A DNA stretch of 39,907 nt from an uncultured Pseudomonadota bacterium. GTDB lineage: Bacteria > Pseudomonadota > Gammaproteobacteria > Steroidobacterales > Steroidobacteraceae. Below the pieces are notes generated by a model, which was not told where the DNA came from, did no database searches, and saw only the letters and a program-made list of their open reading frames with translations. Of this stretch, positions 8,173 to 15,839 are shown one piece after another. A program made the position numbers and the translations under genes. Every line of letters starts with the position of its first letter. Within the stretch, counting starts at the first letter, position 1. The stretch lies in the NCBI GenBank assembly GCA_903908265.1, contig CAIVRI010000064.1, positions 1 to 39,907 of the forward strand. Reading direction: 5' to 3'.

Positions 8173-8756
8173 GCGGGACCTGTGCTCTGGGCAGGTTGGA
8201 TTCTAACCTGCCGCTCCCCCTGGTGGGGTAACGGCGCCATCTACCCATCAGCCGCCACGGGGATGCCAATCCCACCAGCCCGCCAACGCGGTCAGCGCAC
8301 ACCCCGACCGACGCCACGCGACGCCAAACAGCATCTAGCGGCGCCCACCAGCAACGAAGGCCTGCACAGCACGGGCTCCAACCCCAAGGGCTGCAGAGGA
8401 CCTGCGCGGTGGTGTCGACCAACCGCCGAGACCGCGTCGATGCCGCACGACCCACGCTCCTGCACTGGATACGCCCCGCGCGGGCAACAACCGCCACACC
8501 AACGCGTACCCAACCAAGAGCGCTCGGATCAGCCCCCTGCCGCGACGCGGGCAGTGCGCGTAGGCGCACCAAGAGCACCACCCTTGCCACCCCACCACGC
8601 CACCACGCGTCCAGAAAGGTATATAGGTAGTTGACACCCCCATAGCGCAGCCACGCGCCGTTATTAGTCGTCGCGCTGGCGCGGATAGGCGTACTGTGCA
8701 TCCAATAATCAGCAGCAAACGCTTGCAGGCGTCTTGCGCACACTAGGGGTCAAAAA
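8173..8756. other. 584-bp gap without a confident gene, strand-skewed composition
   Basis: Between dnaQ and the secreted-protein gene. The plus strand at about 8210-8610 is very rich in C and A and poor in T. All minus-strand frames show Trp/Arg/Cys-heavy translations and no recognisable domain, and they are broken relative to one another. This could be a strongly decayed gene, an untranslated RNA or simple spacer. I found no match to RNase P, tmRNA or 6S RNA signature sequences. A TTGACA occurs near 8633 on the plus strand but without a good -10 at the right distance. Confidence 0.5.
8190..8212 (-). promoter_or_regulatory. Perfect hairpin in the dnaQ leader
   Basis: GGCAGGTT (8190-8197) and AACCTGCC (8205-8212) form an 8-bp stem with a 7-base loop, ending 17 bases upstream of the dnaQ ATG and just before the AGGT that could serve as its ribosome binding site. 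On the minus strand the loop also spells TAGAAT, which could be a -10 element. A regulatory or terminator role is unproven. Confidence 0.4.
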
Positions 8757-9305
8757 ATGGCACGTGACATTGCGTACTGCATCGCCGCGCTGGCGCTGGC
8801 CGGTGGCGTCAGCCTGAGCGCCCGTGCAGGTAAGGTGGTCTTCCTCAACAACAGCAGCAACGTCGCTTGGTTCACCTCCGCCACCTTTGCCATGCCCGTG
8901 CCTGGCGGCGTAGCGCCCGCGGGCGTCAACACGTGTGCAACGCAGCGCGTACTTGCCAGTGCGGGCACCTATACCTGGCAGAGCCGGTGTGAGGCTGCCG
9001 TCAAGCCGGGGACCTTTGTACTGGTCGTGCCCAATTTCAACGCGCCACCCCACAAGGCAGCGCTAGACAGTTCTTACACGACCCAGATCACCTTTCAGAA
9101 CGACACGGCGCCCGTCGTGCAGGGCGGTCTCTATGGGGCCGACAAACGCTGGACGGTCGGATCGTGCGTGGGCATCCCCGCTTGGCCGATCGATCCCACC
9201 GTGGCTACCCATTACGTGACCGCGTCAAACAACAAGATGAACAATGCGCAGTACGCCTTCACCATGCCACTCGATGGCACGGATGTGTGCGTGTCCAACA
9301 ACTGA
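8757..9305 (+). CDS. Orphan secreted protein of unknown function
   Basis: 182 residues starting with a clear Sec signal peptide (MARDIAYCIAALALAGG then a cleavage site after about SARA, residue 24). The mature part has no membrane segment and four cysteines (in NTCATQ, SRCEAA, GSCVGI and DVCVSN), enough for two disulfides; its alternating hydrophobic and polar residues with many Thr/Val/Asn suggest a beta-rich fold. AGGGG lies 6 bases before the ATG. It is alone on the plus strand, flanked by decayed or non-coding DNA. I do not recognise a family. A periplasmic or secreted role is all that can be said. Confidence 0.75.
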   Translation: MARDIAYCIAALALAGGVSLSARAGKVVFLNNSSNVAWFTSATFAMPVPGGVAPAGVNTCATQRVLASAGTYTWQSRCEAAVKPGTFVLVVPNFNAPPHKAALDSSYTTQITFQNDTAPVVQGGLYGADKRWTVGSCVGIPAWPIDPTVATHYVTASNNKMNNAQYAFTMPLDGTDVCVSNN

Positions 9306-9399
9306 GACCACCACATCACGGTGGCCCGGTGGCGCCCCTGACCTGCGTGCTCGGGCTCACGCTCGTACCGATCGCTTGCGCGTGCCATCGCGCCCGGAC
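9306..9399. other. Gap between the secreted protein and the glycosidase remnant
   Basis: No gene is visible. A weak CCACC/GGTGG stem just after the stop codon at 9303-9305 could be a residual terminator but lacks a T-run. Confidence 0.4.
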
Positions 9400-9715
9400 T
9401 TTTTGCTGCAAGCGCGTGGCGGCGCATCATGGCTCGGTAATACAACGCGCTCGCCTTTGGGGTCCGCACCGGTGACGCGTCATCGACGTGCACGATGCCA
9501 AAGCGCTTGCCGAAGCCTAGCGCCCCGCAAGGTTATCGATCAGACCCCACAGAAAATAACTGCGTATCGCTGCGCCTGGTGCGATCGCCGCGAGCACGGC
9601 CGCCCGATGCACCTTGCGGCACTGGGTACGCAATGGGTCATCGCTTCGCCTAGCAAACGCGGTCGGTGCGCAATCGTGGATGCATCTGACAACCCAGCAC
9701 GGTGCGTCTGATCGC
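9400..9715 (-). pseudogene. Remnant of a family 1 glycoside hydrolase (beta-glucosidase) C-terminus
   Basis: Read on the minus strand, one frame gives SDDPLRTQ...HRAAVLAAIA...SYFLWGLIDN, matching the GH1 C-terminal pattern DDPxRxxYLxxHLxAVxxAI-GYFxWSLLDN. It then hits TAG just after LAGR; about where a deletion has shifted the frame, the next frame resumes GFGKRFGIVHVDDAS followed by RTPKASALYYRAMM, the standard GH1 ending. The nucleophile motif (ITENG in the family) is eroded to a CIHDCA-like string near 9680. All upstream parts of the roughly 450-residue enzyme are missing or unrecognisable. It was once a cytoplasmic beta-glucosidase or beta-galactosidase; it cannot make one now. Confidence 0.75.
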
Positions 9716-9939
9716 GCGCCGCGCTAGTCGGCGCATTGCTACTAAGGCAAGGGCGTGGCCCTGACAATGCACCACCGGCAGTTACATGCCTTGGATGCCG
9801 CGACCGACTGGCGCCGCTAAGCCGTGTATGGGCAATAGAGACGCCGCGCGGCCCCACGCAGAGACGCCGGGCCGGCAGCCATTAATCGCAACGACCGCCT
9901 ACGCTAGGCGAGCGGACGGTCACAGAGACTAAAACTTAC
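9716..9939. other. Gap with no gene; hairpin near the NapC 3' end
   Basis: Probably further decayed remains of the glycosidase gene, but I cannot align it. A hairpin CGCCTA-CGC-TAGGCG at 9896-9910 lies 30 bases past the NapC stop on the minus strand and lacks a T-run. Confidence 0.4.
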
Positions 9940-10536
9940 TTACTCTTCGTCTTCGATGTAATCGCGCGGCAGCAGATGCGCTATACCCTTGTGGCAATCA
10001 ATACAGGTCTTGCCGCTCTGCTGCGCCTCGGCGTGATTCTTTTGCGCTCTGGGCTTCTGCCGGCTCGCTTCCATGGCCGTGAACGAGTGGCAGTTACGGC
10101 ATTCCCGTGAATCCGTTGCCTTCATATTTTCCCATTCGTTCTGCGCCAGCGTCAGACGACGGGCCTCGAATTTTTCTTTCGTATCGATGCTACCGGTGAT
10201 CTTGCCCCAGACCTCGGCGCTGGCCTTGAGCTTGCGGACAAACTTGTGTGCCCAGTCTTTGGGTACGTGACAATCCGAGCAGATCGCACGCACACCGGTG
10301 CGGTTGGTGTAGTGAATAGTCTGTTTGTATTCTTGATAGACGTTGTCGCGCATCTCATGACAGGAAATGCAGAAATCCAGTCGATTGGTCTGTTCCATCG
10401 CGGTGTTGTAGCCGCCCCAGAAAAGAATGCCGGAGATAAAGCCGACGCTGAGTATGCCCAGCACGGAGTACTTGATACTCGGCCGCCGCAGCTGCCGCCA
10501 GATCGTCCGTATCCATCCGGTTTTTTCGCTTGTCAT
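9940..10536 (-). CDS. NapC/NirT-family tetraheme cytochrome c
   Basis: Membrane-anchored periplasmic tetraheme cytochrome that takes electrons from quinol and passes them to soluble periplasmic partners. 198 residues: one N-terminal membrane anchor (about 22-42) and four CXXCH heme sites at 56-60 (CISCH), 86-90 (CSDCH), 146-150 (CRNCH) and 178-182 (CIDCH). This is the size and heme spacing of NapC/NirT proteins. No nitrate, nitrite or TMAO reductase gene is adjacent; the only partner is the monoheme cytochrome encoded 150 bp upstream on the same strand. The two probably form one electron-transfer unit. The acidic C-terminus (YIEDEE) could be a docking surface. The terminal acceptor is unknown. 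Confidence 0.93.
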   Translation of the reverse strand: MTSEKTGWIRTIWRQLRRPSIKYSVLGILSVGFISGILFWGGYNTAMEQTNRLDFCISCHEMRDNVYQEYKQTIHYTNRTGVRAICSDCHVPKDWAHKFVRKLKASAEVWGKITGSIDTKEKFEARRLTLAQNEWENMKATDSRECRNCHSFTAMEASRQKPRAQKNHAEAQQSGKTCIDCHKGIAHLLPRDYIEDEE

Positions 10537-10667
10537 AGTCGTCTCATTCTCCGCAGGCTGCGCCTGCTACAAAACCGCCAGCGCCACCGTATTTACAGCG
10601 GCCCTTGCGGCGTGCGGGCCGAAGGGACCCAGGGCGACCGCTCAGCCGAGGCCTAGGCAAGGCCAGC

Positions 10668-10687
10668 AGCGCGGCGGACGCCGCGCT
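10668..10687 (-). other. Hairpin between the two cytochrome genes
   Basis: AGCGCGGCG (10668-10676) pairs exactly with CGCCGCGCT (10679-10687) immediately after the stop of the monoheme cytochrome. No T-run follows on the minus strand. It may lower transcription or protect message between the cytochrome c and the NapC gene. Confidence 0.4.
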
Positions 10688-10688
10688 C

Positions 10689-11057
10689 TTAGGGCTTGAC
10701 CCCACCGGGCAAGGACAGGATCCACTCGACGAGATTGGTGATCTTCGCCGCGTCGGTGCTCTTGACGATCTTGTGCTCTTCCTCGTGTCCGTCCTCAAAC
10801 TTGGCTTTCTCGCCACTGGTGAGGTGGTGGGTCAGCTTGGCGACCGCGTCGGCGCGGCCGGCGTACTTGGCTGCCACGTCGCGCCACGCCGGACCATCCT
10901 TCTTCTTATCGACGGAATGACACTTGAAGCAGCCACTCTGGCGCGCCAGCATTTGGGCACCCTCCGCGTCGACCGCGCGAGCGACCGGATTGAAGGCCAA
11001 CAGCGCGACACCGGTCGCGAGCCAAATTGTGAGATTCCGTCCAGTCGTTCCACCCAC
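10689..11057 (-). CDS. Small periplasmic monoheme cytochrome c, likely without Met ligation
   Basis: 122 residues: signal peptide (hydrophobic core LTIWLATGVALLAF, cleavage near ARA-VDAEG), one heme site CFKCH with following KKDGPAWRDVAAKY, and a C-terminal helix TNLVEWILSLPGG, as in class I cytochromes of the c551/c552 type. The region where those proteins carry the distal Met (a PMP-like loop) instead reads GHEEEHKIV and contains no methionine, so bis-His ligation and a low potential are likely. The start is taken as GTG 11057 with TAAGGAG 7 bases upstream; the longer frame to 11279 has no signal peptide. It precedes the NapC/NirT gene and is its probable redox partner. Confidence 0.88.
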   Translation of the reverse strand: MGGTTGRNLTIWLATGVALLAFNPVARAVDAEGAQMLARQSGCFKCHSVDKKKDGPAWRDVAAKYAGRADAVAKLTHHLTSGEKAKFEDGHEEEHKIVKSTDAAKITNLVEWILSLPGGVKP

Positions 11058-11358
11058 TTCAGTCTCCTTAGGCGCTACGAGTCGCCTGATTGCGATCGGT
11101 GAGCGCGAACTGTCTCTGGATGAAGAGTGCGGCCAATGGGCCGGTCGCCGAAATACGCGATTTCCACACACGGACGCAGCGGCCCGCGCCTCGCGCGGAA
11201 TTGGGCTGCAAACCGCCCGCAGAGCGCGGCGCGGGGCGCCTTGCGTGCGCCCAATGGCTACAGTCCTGTGCGCGTGCACGCCGCCCGAACAAGCCGTATA
11301 CCCCTAAGCTACGGCGTATCGACTATGCAGGGGGCCGTGTTTGGCGTACGCCGCGCCG
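11058..11358. other. Gap between clpX and the cytochrome pair, no gene seen
   Basis: About 300 bases, GC-rich. The overlapping plus-strand frames (for example 11090-11501) run through the clpX terminator and 3' end and have no ribosome binding site or domain. The cytochrome promoter should lie here but I see no convincing -35/-10 pair and no FNR-type TTGAT-N4-ATCAA box. Confidence 0.5.
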
Positions 11359-11387
11359 CAATAAGAACGCCGCCCGAAGGCGGCGTT
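11359..11387 (-). terminator. Rho-independent terminator of clpX
   Basis: Perfect 9-bp stem AACGCCGCC (11366-11374) / GGCGGCGTT (11379-11387). On the minus strand the loop is TTCG closed by C and G, the extra-stable UUCG tetraloop. A short T-rich tail (CTTATT) follows. It lies 25 bases after the clpX stop. Confidence 0.7.
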
Positions 11388-11412
11388 GTGCAGTGCCGGC
11401 CGGCAGCCCGAA

Positions 11413-12726
11413 TCAGGTCGAGCCGGTGCGCCGCGGCTCCTCCGCTAAGACCACGTCTTCGCTGCGATAGACCACGTAGGGGCGCGTATCCCCACCGATG
11501 ACCGACTCATCGACGACCACTTTGTGGACATTCTTGAGGCCGGGCAGCTCGTACATGGTATCGAGCAGAATTTGCTCCAGGATCGTCCGCAGTCCGCGCG
11601 CGCCGGTCTTACGGGCGAGCGCCTTGCGGGCGATAGCGCGCAAGGTCGGATCGAGGAACTCCAGCTCCACGCCTTCCATCTCAAACAGTTTGCGGTACTG
11701 CTTGGTCAGCGCGTTCTTGGGCTCATTCAGGATGGAGATGAGTGCGTCTTCGTCCAATTCTTCGAGCGTCGCGACGACCGGCAAGCGGCCCACGAATTCC
11801 GGGATCAGCCCAAACTTGACCAGATCCTCCGGCTCTACATCCTTGAACAAATCCGAACTGGGCCGTCGCTGATCATCCGAGGGCTTCACTTCCGAGGTAA
11901 AACCGATGCCGCCTTTGTTCGTGCGATTCGAGATGATCTTCTCGATGCCGGAGAAGGCGCCGCCGCAAATAAAGAGAATATTGCCCGTTTGGACCTGCAG
12001 GAATTCCTGCTGCGGGTGCTTGCGACCACCTTGCGGTGGGACGGAGGCTACCGTGCCTTCGATCAGTTTCAACAGCGCTTGCTGTACGCCCTCACCCGAT
12101 ACGTCTCGCGTGATCGACGGGTTGTCACTCTTGCGACTGATTTTGTCGATCTCGTCAATATAGACGATACCCGTCTGGGCCTTCTCCACGTCGTAATCGC
12201 ACTTCTGCAACAACTTCTGGATGATGTTCTCCACGTCCTCACCGACGTAACCGGCTTCGGTCAGCGTGGTCGCGTCCGCGATGGTGAACGGCACATTCAG
12301 CAAGCGCGCCAGCGTTTCCGCCAACAAGGTCTTGCCCGAACCGGTCGGCCCGATCAGCAGGATATTCGACTTCTGCAACTCGACGTCGTCGCCCTTGGCC
12401 TTGCGTTCGCCTGGGGCGGCGCGATTTTGTAAGCGCTTGTAGTGGTTGTAAACGGCGACCGCCAACACTTTCTTGGCACGATCTTGGCCGATCACATACT
12501 CATCGAGGACTTTCTTGATCTCGTGCGGTTTCGGCAGTTTTTCGCGGGTGCGTTCCTGCTTCTCCTCGAGTTCCTCGCGGATGATGTCGTTACACAGTTC
12601 GACGCATTCGTCGCAGACGAACACCGACGGGCCCGCAATGAGCTTGCGCACCTCGTGCTGGCTCTTGCCGCAGAAAGAGCAATACAAGAGTTTGCCATCG
12701 TCCTTGCCGCGGATCTCGTCAGTCAT
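11413..12726 (-). CDS. clpX: ClpX, ATPase subunit of the ClpXP protease
   Basis: Hexameric AAA+ unfoldase that recognises tagged substrates and feeds them to ClpP. 437 residues from ATG 12726 (GAGGA 5 bases upstream; an earlier ATG at 12738 lies inside this site). The N-terminal zinc-binding domain has Cys16, Cys19, Cys38 and Cys41. Walker A is GPTGSGKT (126-133), Walker B IVYIDEID (187-194), followed by sensor and pore-loop regions of standard sequence. It is 157 bp downstream of clpP in the tig-clpP-clpX block. Transcription ends at the hairpin at 11366-11387, which cuts it off from lon. Confidence 0.98.
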   Translation of the reverse strand: MTDEIRGKDDGKLLYCSFCGKSQHEVRKLIAGPSVFVCDECVELCNDIIREELEEKQERTREKLPKPHEIKKVLDEYVIGQDRAKKVLAVAVYNHYKRLQNRAAPGERKAKGDDVELQKSNILLIGPTGSGKTLLAETLARLLNVPFTIADATTLTEAGYVGEDVENIIQKLLQKCDYDVEKAQTGIVYIDEIDKISRKSDNPSITRDVSGEGVQQALLKLIEGTVASVPPQGGRKHPQQEFLQVQTGNILFICGGAFSGIEKIISNRTNKGGIGFTSEVKPSDDQRRPSSDLFKDVEPEDLVKFGLIPEFVGRLPVVATLEELDEDALISILNEPKNALTKQYRKLFEMEGVELEFLDPTLRAIARKALARKTGARGLRTILEQILLDTMYELPGLKNVHKVVVDESVIGGDTRPYVVYRSEDVVLAEEPRRTGST

Positions 12727-12883
12727 TCTGGTCCTCATCTATGGCGAGCCGGAATCCGTGCTGGATACCTGCACTCTGCCTACGGTGTATAGCACGCGGC
12801 CCCGGCGCCTGCAAAAGCACCAGGGCCGCACTGTGATCTTGGTCTCGTTTACTCAAGTCTATGAAGACGCTCGGGATTCCCGT

Positions 12884-13498
12884 TCAGGACCCGGCGATTT
12901 CACCGCGCTTGGAGAAGACGTGATCCACCAGACCATAGGCTTTGGCGGCCTCGGCACCCATGAAATTGTCACGATCCGTATCCCGACCGATGGCAGCGAT
13001 ATCTTGACCGGTGTGCTTGGCCAAGATGCCGTTCAGGCGGACTCGCACATCGAGAATCTCGCGGGTGTGAATCTCGATATCCGTGGCCTGACCCTGAAAG
13101 CCGCCGAGCGGTTGGTGGATCATGACGCGGGAATTGGGCAGCGAGTAGCGTTTGCCCGCCGCGCCGGCCGCGAGCAACACGGCACCCATCGAGGCTGCCT
13201 GGCCGACACAAATGGTCGCGACCTGGGGCTTGATGAACTGCATCGTGTCGTAAATCGCCAGTCCCGAGGTGACCACGCCACCGGGGCTATTGATATAGAT
13301 GGCGATGTCCTTGTCCGGGTTCTCCGACTCGAGGAACAACAACTGGGCAACCACTAGGTTCGCCATGTAGTCCTCGATGGGACCCACGATAAAAATGATT
13401 CGCTCCTTGAGCAGGCGCGAATAAATGTCGTACGCCCGCTCACCACGTGCGGTCTGCTCGACCACCATCGGGACGAGATTGAGGGCTTTCTCGAGCAT
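12884..13498 (-). CDS. clpP: ClpP, proteolytic subunit of Clp proteases
   Basis: Self-compartmentalising serine protease; two heptameric rings enclose the active sites and work with ClpX. 204 residues, the normal length. The catalytic triad is Ser103 in GQAASMGA, His128 in MIHQPLGG and Asp177 in DRDNFM. The SPGG loop (71-74) is intact. AGGAG precedes the ATG by about 7 bases. It begins 15 bp after the tig stop, so translation is probably linked to tig. Confidence 0.98.
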   Translation of the reverse strand: MLEKALNLVPMVVEQTARGERAYDIYSRLLKERIIFIVGPIEDYMANLVVAQLLFLESENPDKDIAIYINSPGGVVTSGLAIYDTMQFIKPQVATICVGQAASMGAVLLAAGAAGKRYSLPNSRVMIHQPLGGFQGQATDIEIHTREILDVRVRLNGILAKHTGQDIAAIGRDTDRDNFMGAEAAKAYGLVDHVFSKRGEIAGS

Positions 13499-13513
13499 CG
13501 TTTTCTCCTCGGC

Positions 13514-14815
13514 TCAGGCGCCGAAGTTCATGATTTCTTTAAAAGAAGTCGGTTTATCAACTACCTTCATCTGGGTCAACATCCAGTCCACTGCCTGATC
13601 CTCGAGGATGGTTCCCTCGATGTTCTGACGGAACTGGTCGTTGTCACGAATCTGGCGCATCGCCGCCTCGGGGTCGGAATAGCCAATGGCTGCCGCCTCG
13701 ACGCGTTCCTCGAACTTCGCCGCATCTACCGTGATGCCCTGCTGGCGAATGACCTCGCCGACCAACAGACCCACCGCCACCCGACGTCGGGCCGCCTGCT
13801 CAAACGGCTCCCGGGGGGGTGCCTGTTTGACGTCTTCAGCACGGGCGCCAATGCGGCGCAGCCAGTCGATCTGCAAGCCGCGAATCTGTTCGTCGACCGC
13901 CGCCGCCGGCAAGTCCAGCGGGTGCGCAGCCCACAATTTGTCGAGCACGAGCGTCTTGATACGGTTGCGCAAGTTGTCGGCCAACTCGCGCCGCATATTC
14001 TCTTGTACTTCCGCGCGTAACTGCTCGATACCACCCTCGGTGATCCCGAAAGCCAGACAGAATGCATCGTCAATCTGCGGCAGTTCACTGGCCTCGACCG
14101 ACTTGACCGTGACCGCAAACGCCGCGGTCTTGCCCGCCAGCGCCGCCGCCTGATAGTCCGCCGGAAATTCCACCGGGAACGACCGCGTCTCGCCGGTGAC
14201 CGCACCGGTCACGCCGACTTCGAAGGGCTTGAGCATGCGCCCCTCGCCCAGAATGAACGACACGTTCTCACCCTTACCGCCCTCGAAAGCGACCCCTTCC
14301 TGGGTGCCATCAAAGTCCAGCACGATGCGGTCGCCTTCCTTCGCTGCCGCCGTCGAGGGATGCCAGACCAAGCGCTGCTTGCGCAGCGTCTCGATCATCG
14401 CGTCGACGTCCTCGGAGCCGACCTCAGCACTGGGTCGTTCGACCTCGATATCCGCCAGGCCCTGCAGCGCAACCTGCGGAAAAACCTCGAAAATCGCAGC
14501 AAACGCCAGTTCCTGGCCCGGCGCCAACGACAACGGCTCGATGCGTGGGTTGCCGACCGGGTAGATCCCGCCCTGCGCCAACGCCTGGTTCAAGCTGTTC
14601 TGCAGGACTTCGGAGACCACTTCCTGACGAATCTGACCGCCGAACTGCTGTTCGACGACACTCGCAGGCGCTTTGCCCGGACGAAAACCTTTTAGACGAG
14701 CCGTACGGCCGAACGTCTTGAGACGATCGCCATACACCTTGTCCACGTCAGCGGCCGGCACCGCGACTTCGAGACGGCGCTCAAGCGCTCCGGTCGACGT
14801 TAACGAAACCCTCAT
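13514..14815 (-). CDS. tig: Trigger factor, ribosome-bound chaperone
   Basis: Peptidyl-prolyl isomerase and chaperone that binds the ribosomal exit tunnel. 433 residues in the usual three parts: N-terminal ribosome-binding domain with the signature loop GFRPGKAP (normally GFRxGKxP), a central FKBP-like domain with DFDGTQEGVAFEGGKGEN and the FPVEFPADY strand, and a C-terminal helical substrate cradle. ATG 14815 is chosen because GAGG lies 8 bases upstream; the longer frame to 14857 would run into the tRNA-Leu gene. Only 12 bases separate it from the CCA end of that tRNA. Confidence 0.97.
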   Translation of the reverse strand: MRVSLTSTGALERRLEVAVPAADVDKVYGDRLKTFGRTARLKGFRPGKAPASVVEQQFGGQIRQEVVSEVLQNSLNQALAQGGIYPVGNPRIEPLSLAPGQELAFAAIFEVFPQVALQGLADIEVERPSAEVGSEDVDAMIETLRKQRLVWHPSTAAAKEGDRIVLDFDGTQEGVAFEGGKGENVSFILGEGRMLKPFEVGVTGAVTGETRSFPVEFPADYQAAALAGKTAAFAVTVKSVEASELPQIDDAFCLAFGITEGGIEQLRAEVQENMRRELADNLRNRIKTLVLDKLWAAHPLDLPAAAVDEQIRGLQIDWLRRIGARAEDVKQAPPREPFEQAARRRVAVGLLVGEVIRQQGITVDAAKFEERVEAAAIGYSDPEAAMRQIRDNDQFRQNIEGTILEDQAVDWMLTQMKVVDKPTSFKEIMNFGA

Positions 14816-14827
14816 CCTCAAATCCTC

Positions 14828-14912
14828 TGGTGCGAAAGGAGGGACTCGAACCCTCACGAGTTACCCCACTGGAACCTAAATCCAGCGCGTCTACCAGTTC
14901 CGCCACATTCGC
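14828..14912 (-). tRNA. tRNA-Leu (UAG anticodon)
   Basis: 85-base class II tRNA with long variable arm. The 5' GCGAATG pairs imperfectly with the TTTCGC acceptor side; the encoded CCA is at 14828-14830. The anticodon loop TTTAGGT gives TAG, reading CUA/CUN leucine codons. The T arm has GGTTCGAGTCC. It lies immediately upstream of tig on the same strand, as in many pseudomonads and relatives. Confidence 0.95.
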
Positions 14913-14967
14913 GTCGTTTTTTGGTTGGACGAAGCCCTCGTTGCCGGGGACTTCGGGGAAGCCATTC

Positions 14968-14973
14968 AGTATA
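14968..14973 (-). promoter_or_regulatory. Probable -10 of the tRNA-Leu/tig promoter
   Basis: On the minus strand TATACT (14968-14973) is a near-consensus -10, about 56 bases upstream of the tRNA-Leu 5' end. The best -35 at 17 bp (TTTCGG) is poor. This promoter would have to serve tRNA-Leu and, by read-through, tig-clpP-clpX. Confidence 0.45.
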
Positions 14974-15126
14974 GCGTGCGCCACCCCCGCCCGAAAGCAC
15001 TGACTGCCAATCAGCCCGCCAGAGGTCTCGATTCGGGCGTTTGCGCGGTCACCCACCCTACGATCCGGTCCAACCGACGGGTAGAATCAGGGCGCGACAC
15101 CACCCCGCAGGCAAGGAATCCTCGCC

Positions 15127-15678
15127 ATGGCCGAAATTGAAATCCACCACGAAACCGGCCACAGCGCCGATCCGGCGGGCAAGACCGTCGGCTTTTTGGT
15201 TGGCATCATTGGAGTACTGCTCGCAGCAGTAACTATCTGCGCGCATCGCGCCCACACCGCGGCGGTCATTCACCGCACCGAGGCCAACGACCAATGGGCC
15301 TACTACCAAGCCAAAAAGATTCGCGAGAACACGGTCAGCACCGCCGCCGACGTATTGGCCGCCCTCGCCCCGACCGATGCCAAAGGCGAGAAAACCGAAA
15401 AAGCGACGCAAGCGATGCAGAAACTGCAGAGCCAGCGCGAAAAATTCAGCAAGGATGCGGAGGGCATCCAGGATAAAGCCAAGGAAAAGGACCACGAGAC
15501 GACCCAGGACGAAGCCCTGGCACTGCGCTACGACCTCGGCGAGGGCCTGTTGGAATTGGGCCTCGTACTGTCCTCGCTGTACTTTCTGGGCCGGCAGAAA
15601 TTCTTCCCGCTCATGGGCACCATCGCGGCGCTCGCGGGTGTGGCGACGGCCCTGTCGGTCTTCCTGCTGACCGGCTGA
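15127..15678 (+). CDS. DUF4337-family membrane protein
   Basis: 183 residues with the layout of the DUF4337 family: a membrane segment at about 21-43 (VGFLVGIIGVLLAAVTI), a long charged helical stretch rich in Lys, Glu, Gln and Ala (about 55-140, likely coiled coil), and two C-terminal membrane segments (about 137-182). Function is unknown in the family; the long soluble helix suggests a scaffold or a stress-linked membrane role. AAGGA lies 9 bases before the ATG. It is divergent from tRNA-Leu, with a TAGAAT -10-like box at about 15083. Confidence 0.85.
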   Translation: MAEIEIHHETGHSADPAGKTVGFLVGIIGVLLAAVTICAHRAHTAAVIHRTEANDQWAYYQAKKIRENTVSTAADVLAALAPTDAKGEKTEKATQAMQKLQSQREKFSKDAEGIQDKAKEKDHETTQDEALALRYDLGEGLLELGLVLSSLYFLGRQKFFPLMGTIAALAGVATALSVFLLTG

Positions 15679-15776
15679 GCGCGCACGCAAACCCGCGTAG
15701 CGGGGCGCAAGCGCTGCGTGGGGTATTGTTCTGTGAACTGTCTCGCAGTTGCACAAACCCTGCGCGGTGAGGGCGG

Positions 15777-15803
15777 TTGCCAGCCTGCGCTGACAGGTAT
15801 CCT
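15777..15803 (+). promoter_or_regulatory. Possible promoter of the minor pilin cluster
   Basis: TTGCCA (15777-15782) and TATCCT (15798-15803) are 15 bp apart, slightly short. They lie 37 bases upstream of the fimT start in the 160-bp gap after the DUF4337 gene. No good GG-N10-GC sigma-54 site was found in the gap. Confidence 0.35.
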
Positions 15804-15839
15804 AAAGGGTGCCGGGCGTGCGCCCGGACGAGGAACCGG

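Noticed and set aside
8002-8634. 210-codon plus-strand frame
   Set aside because: Antisense to dnaQ for its first third and then a Pro/Arg/Thr-rich translation typical of C-rich non-coding DNA.
8153-8743. 196-codon minus-strand frame upstream of dnaQ
   Set aside because: It overlaps the dnaQ start, is extremely rich in Trp, Arg and Cys, and lacks any recognisable motif; treated as non-coding or decayed.
11058-11279. Longer start for the monoheme cytochrome
   Set aside because: The added residues are Arg/Ala-rich without a signal peptide, while GTG 11057 has a strong TAAGGAG site and an immediate export signal.
15058-15756. 232-codon minus-strand frame
   Set aside because: Fully antisense to the DUF4337 gene, which has a good ribosome binding site and family match.
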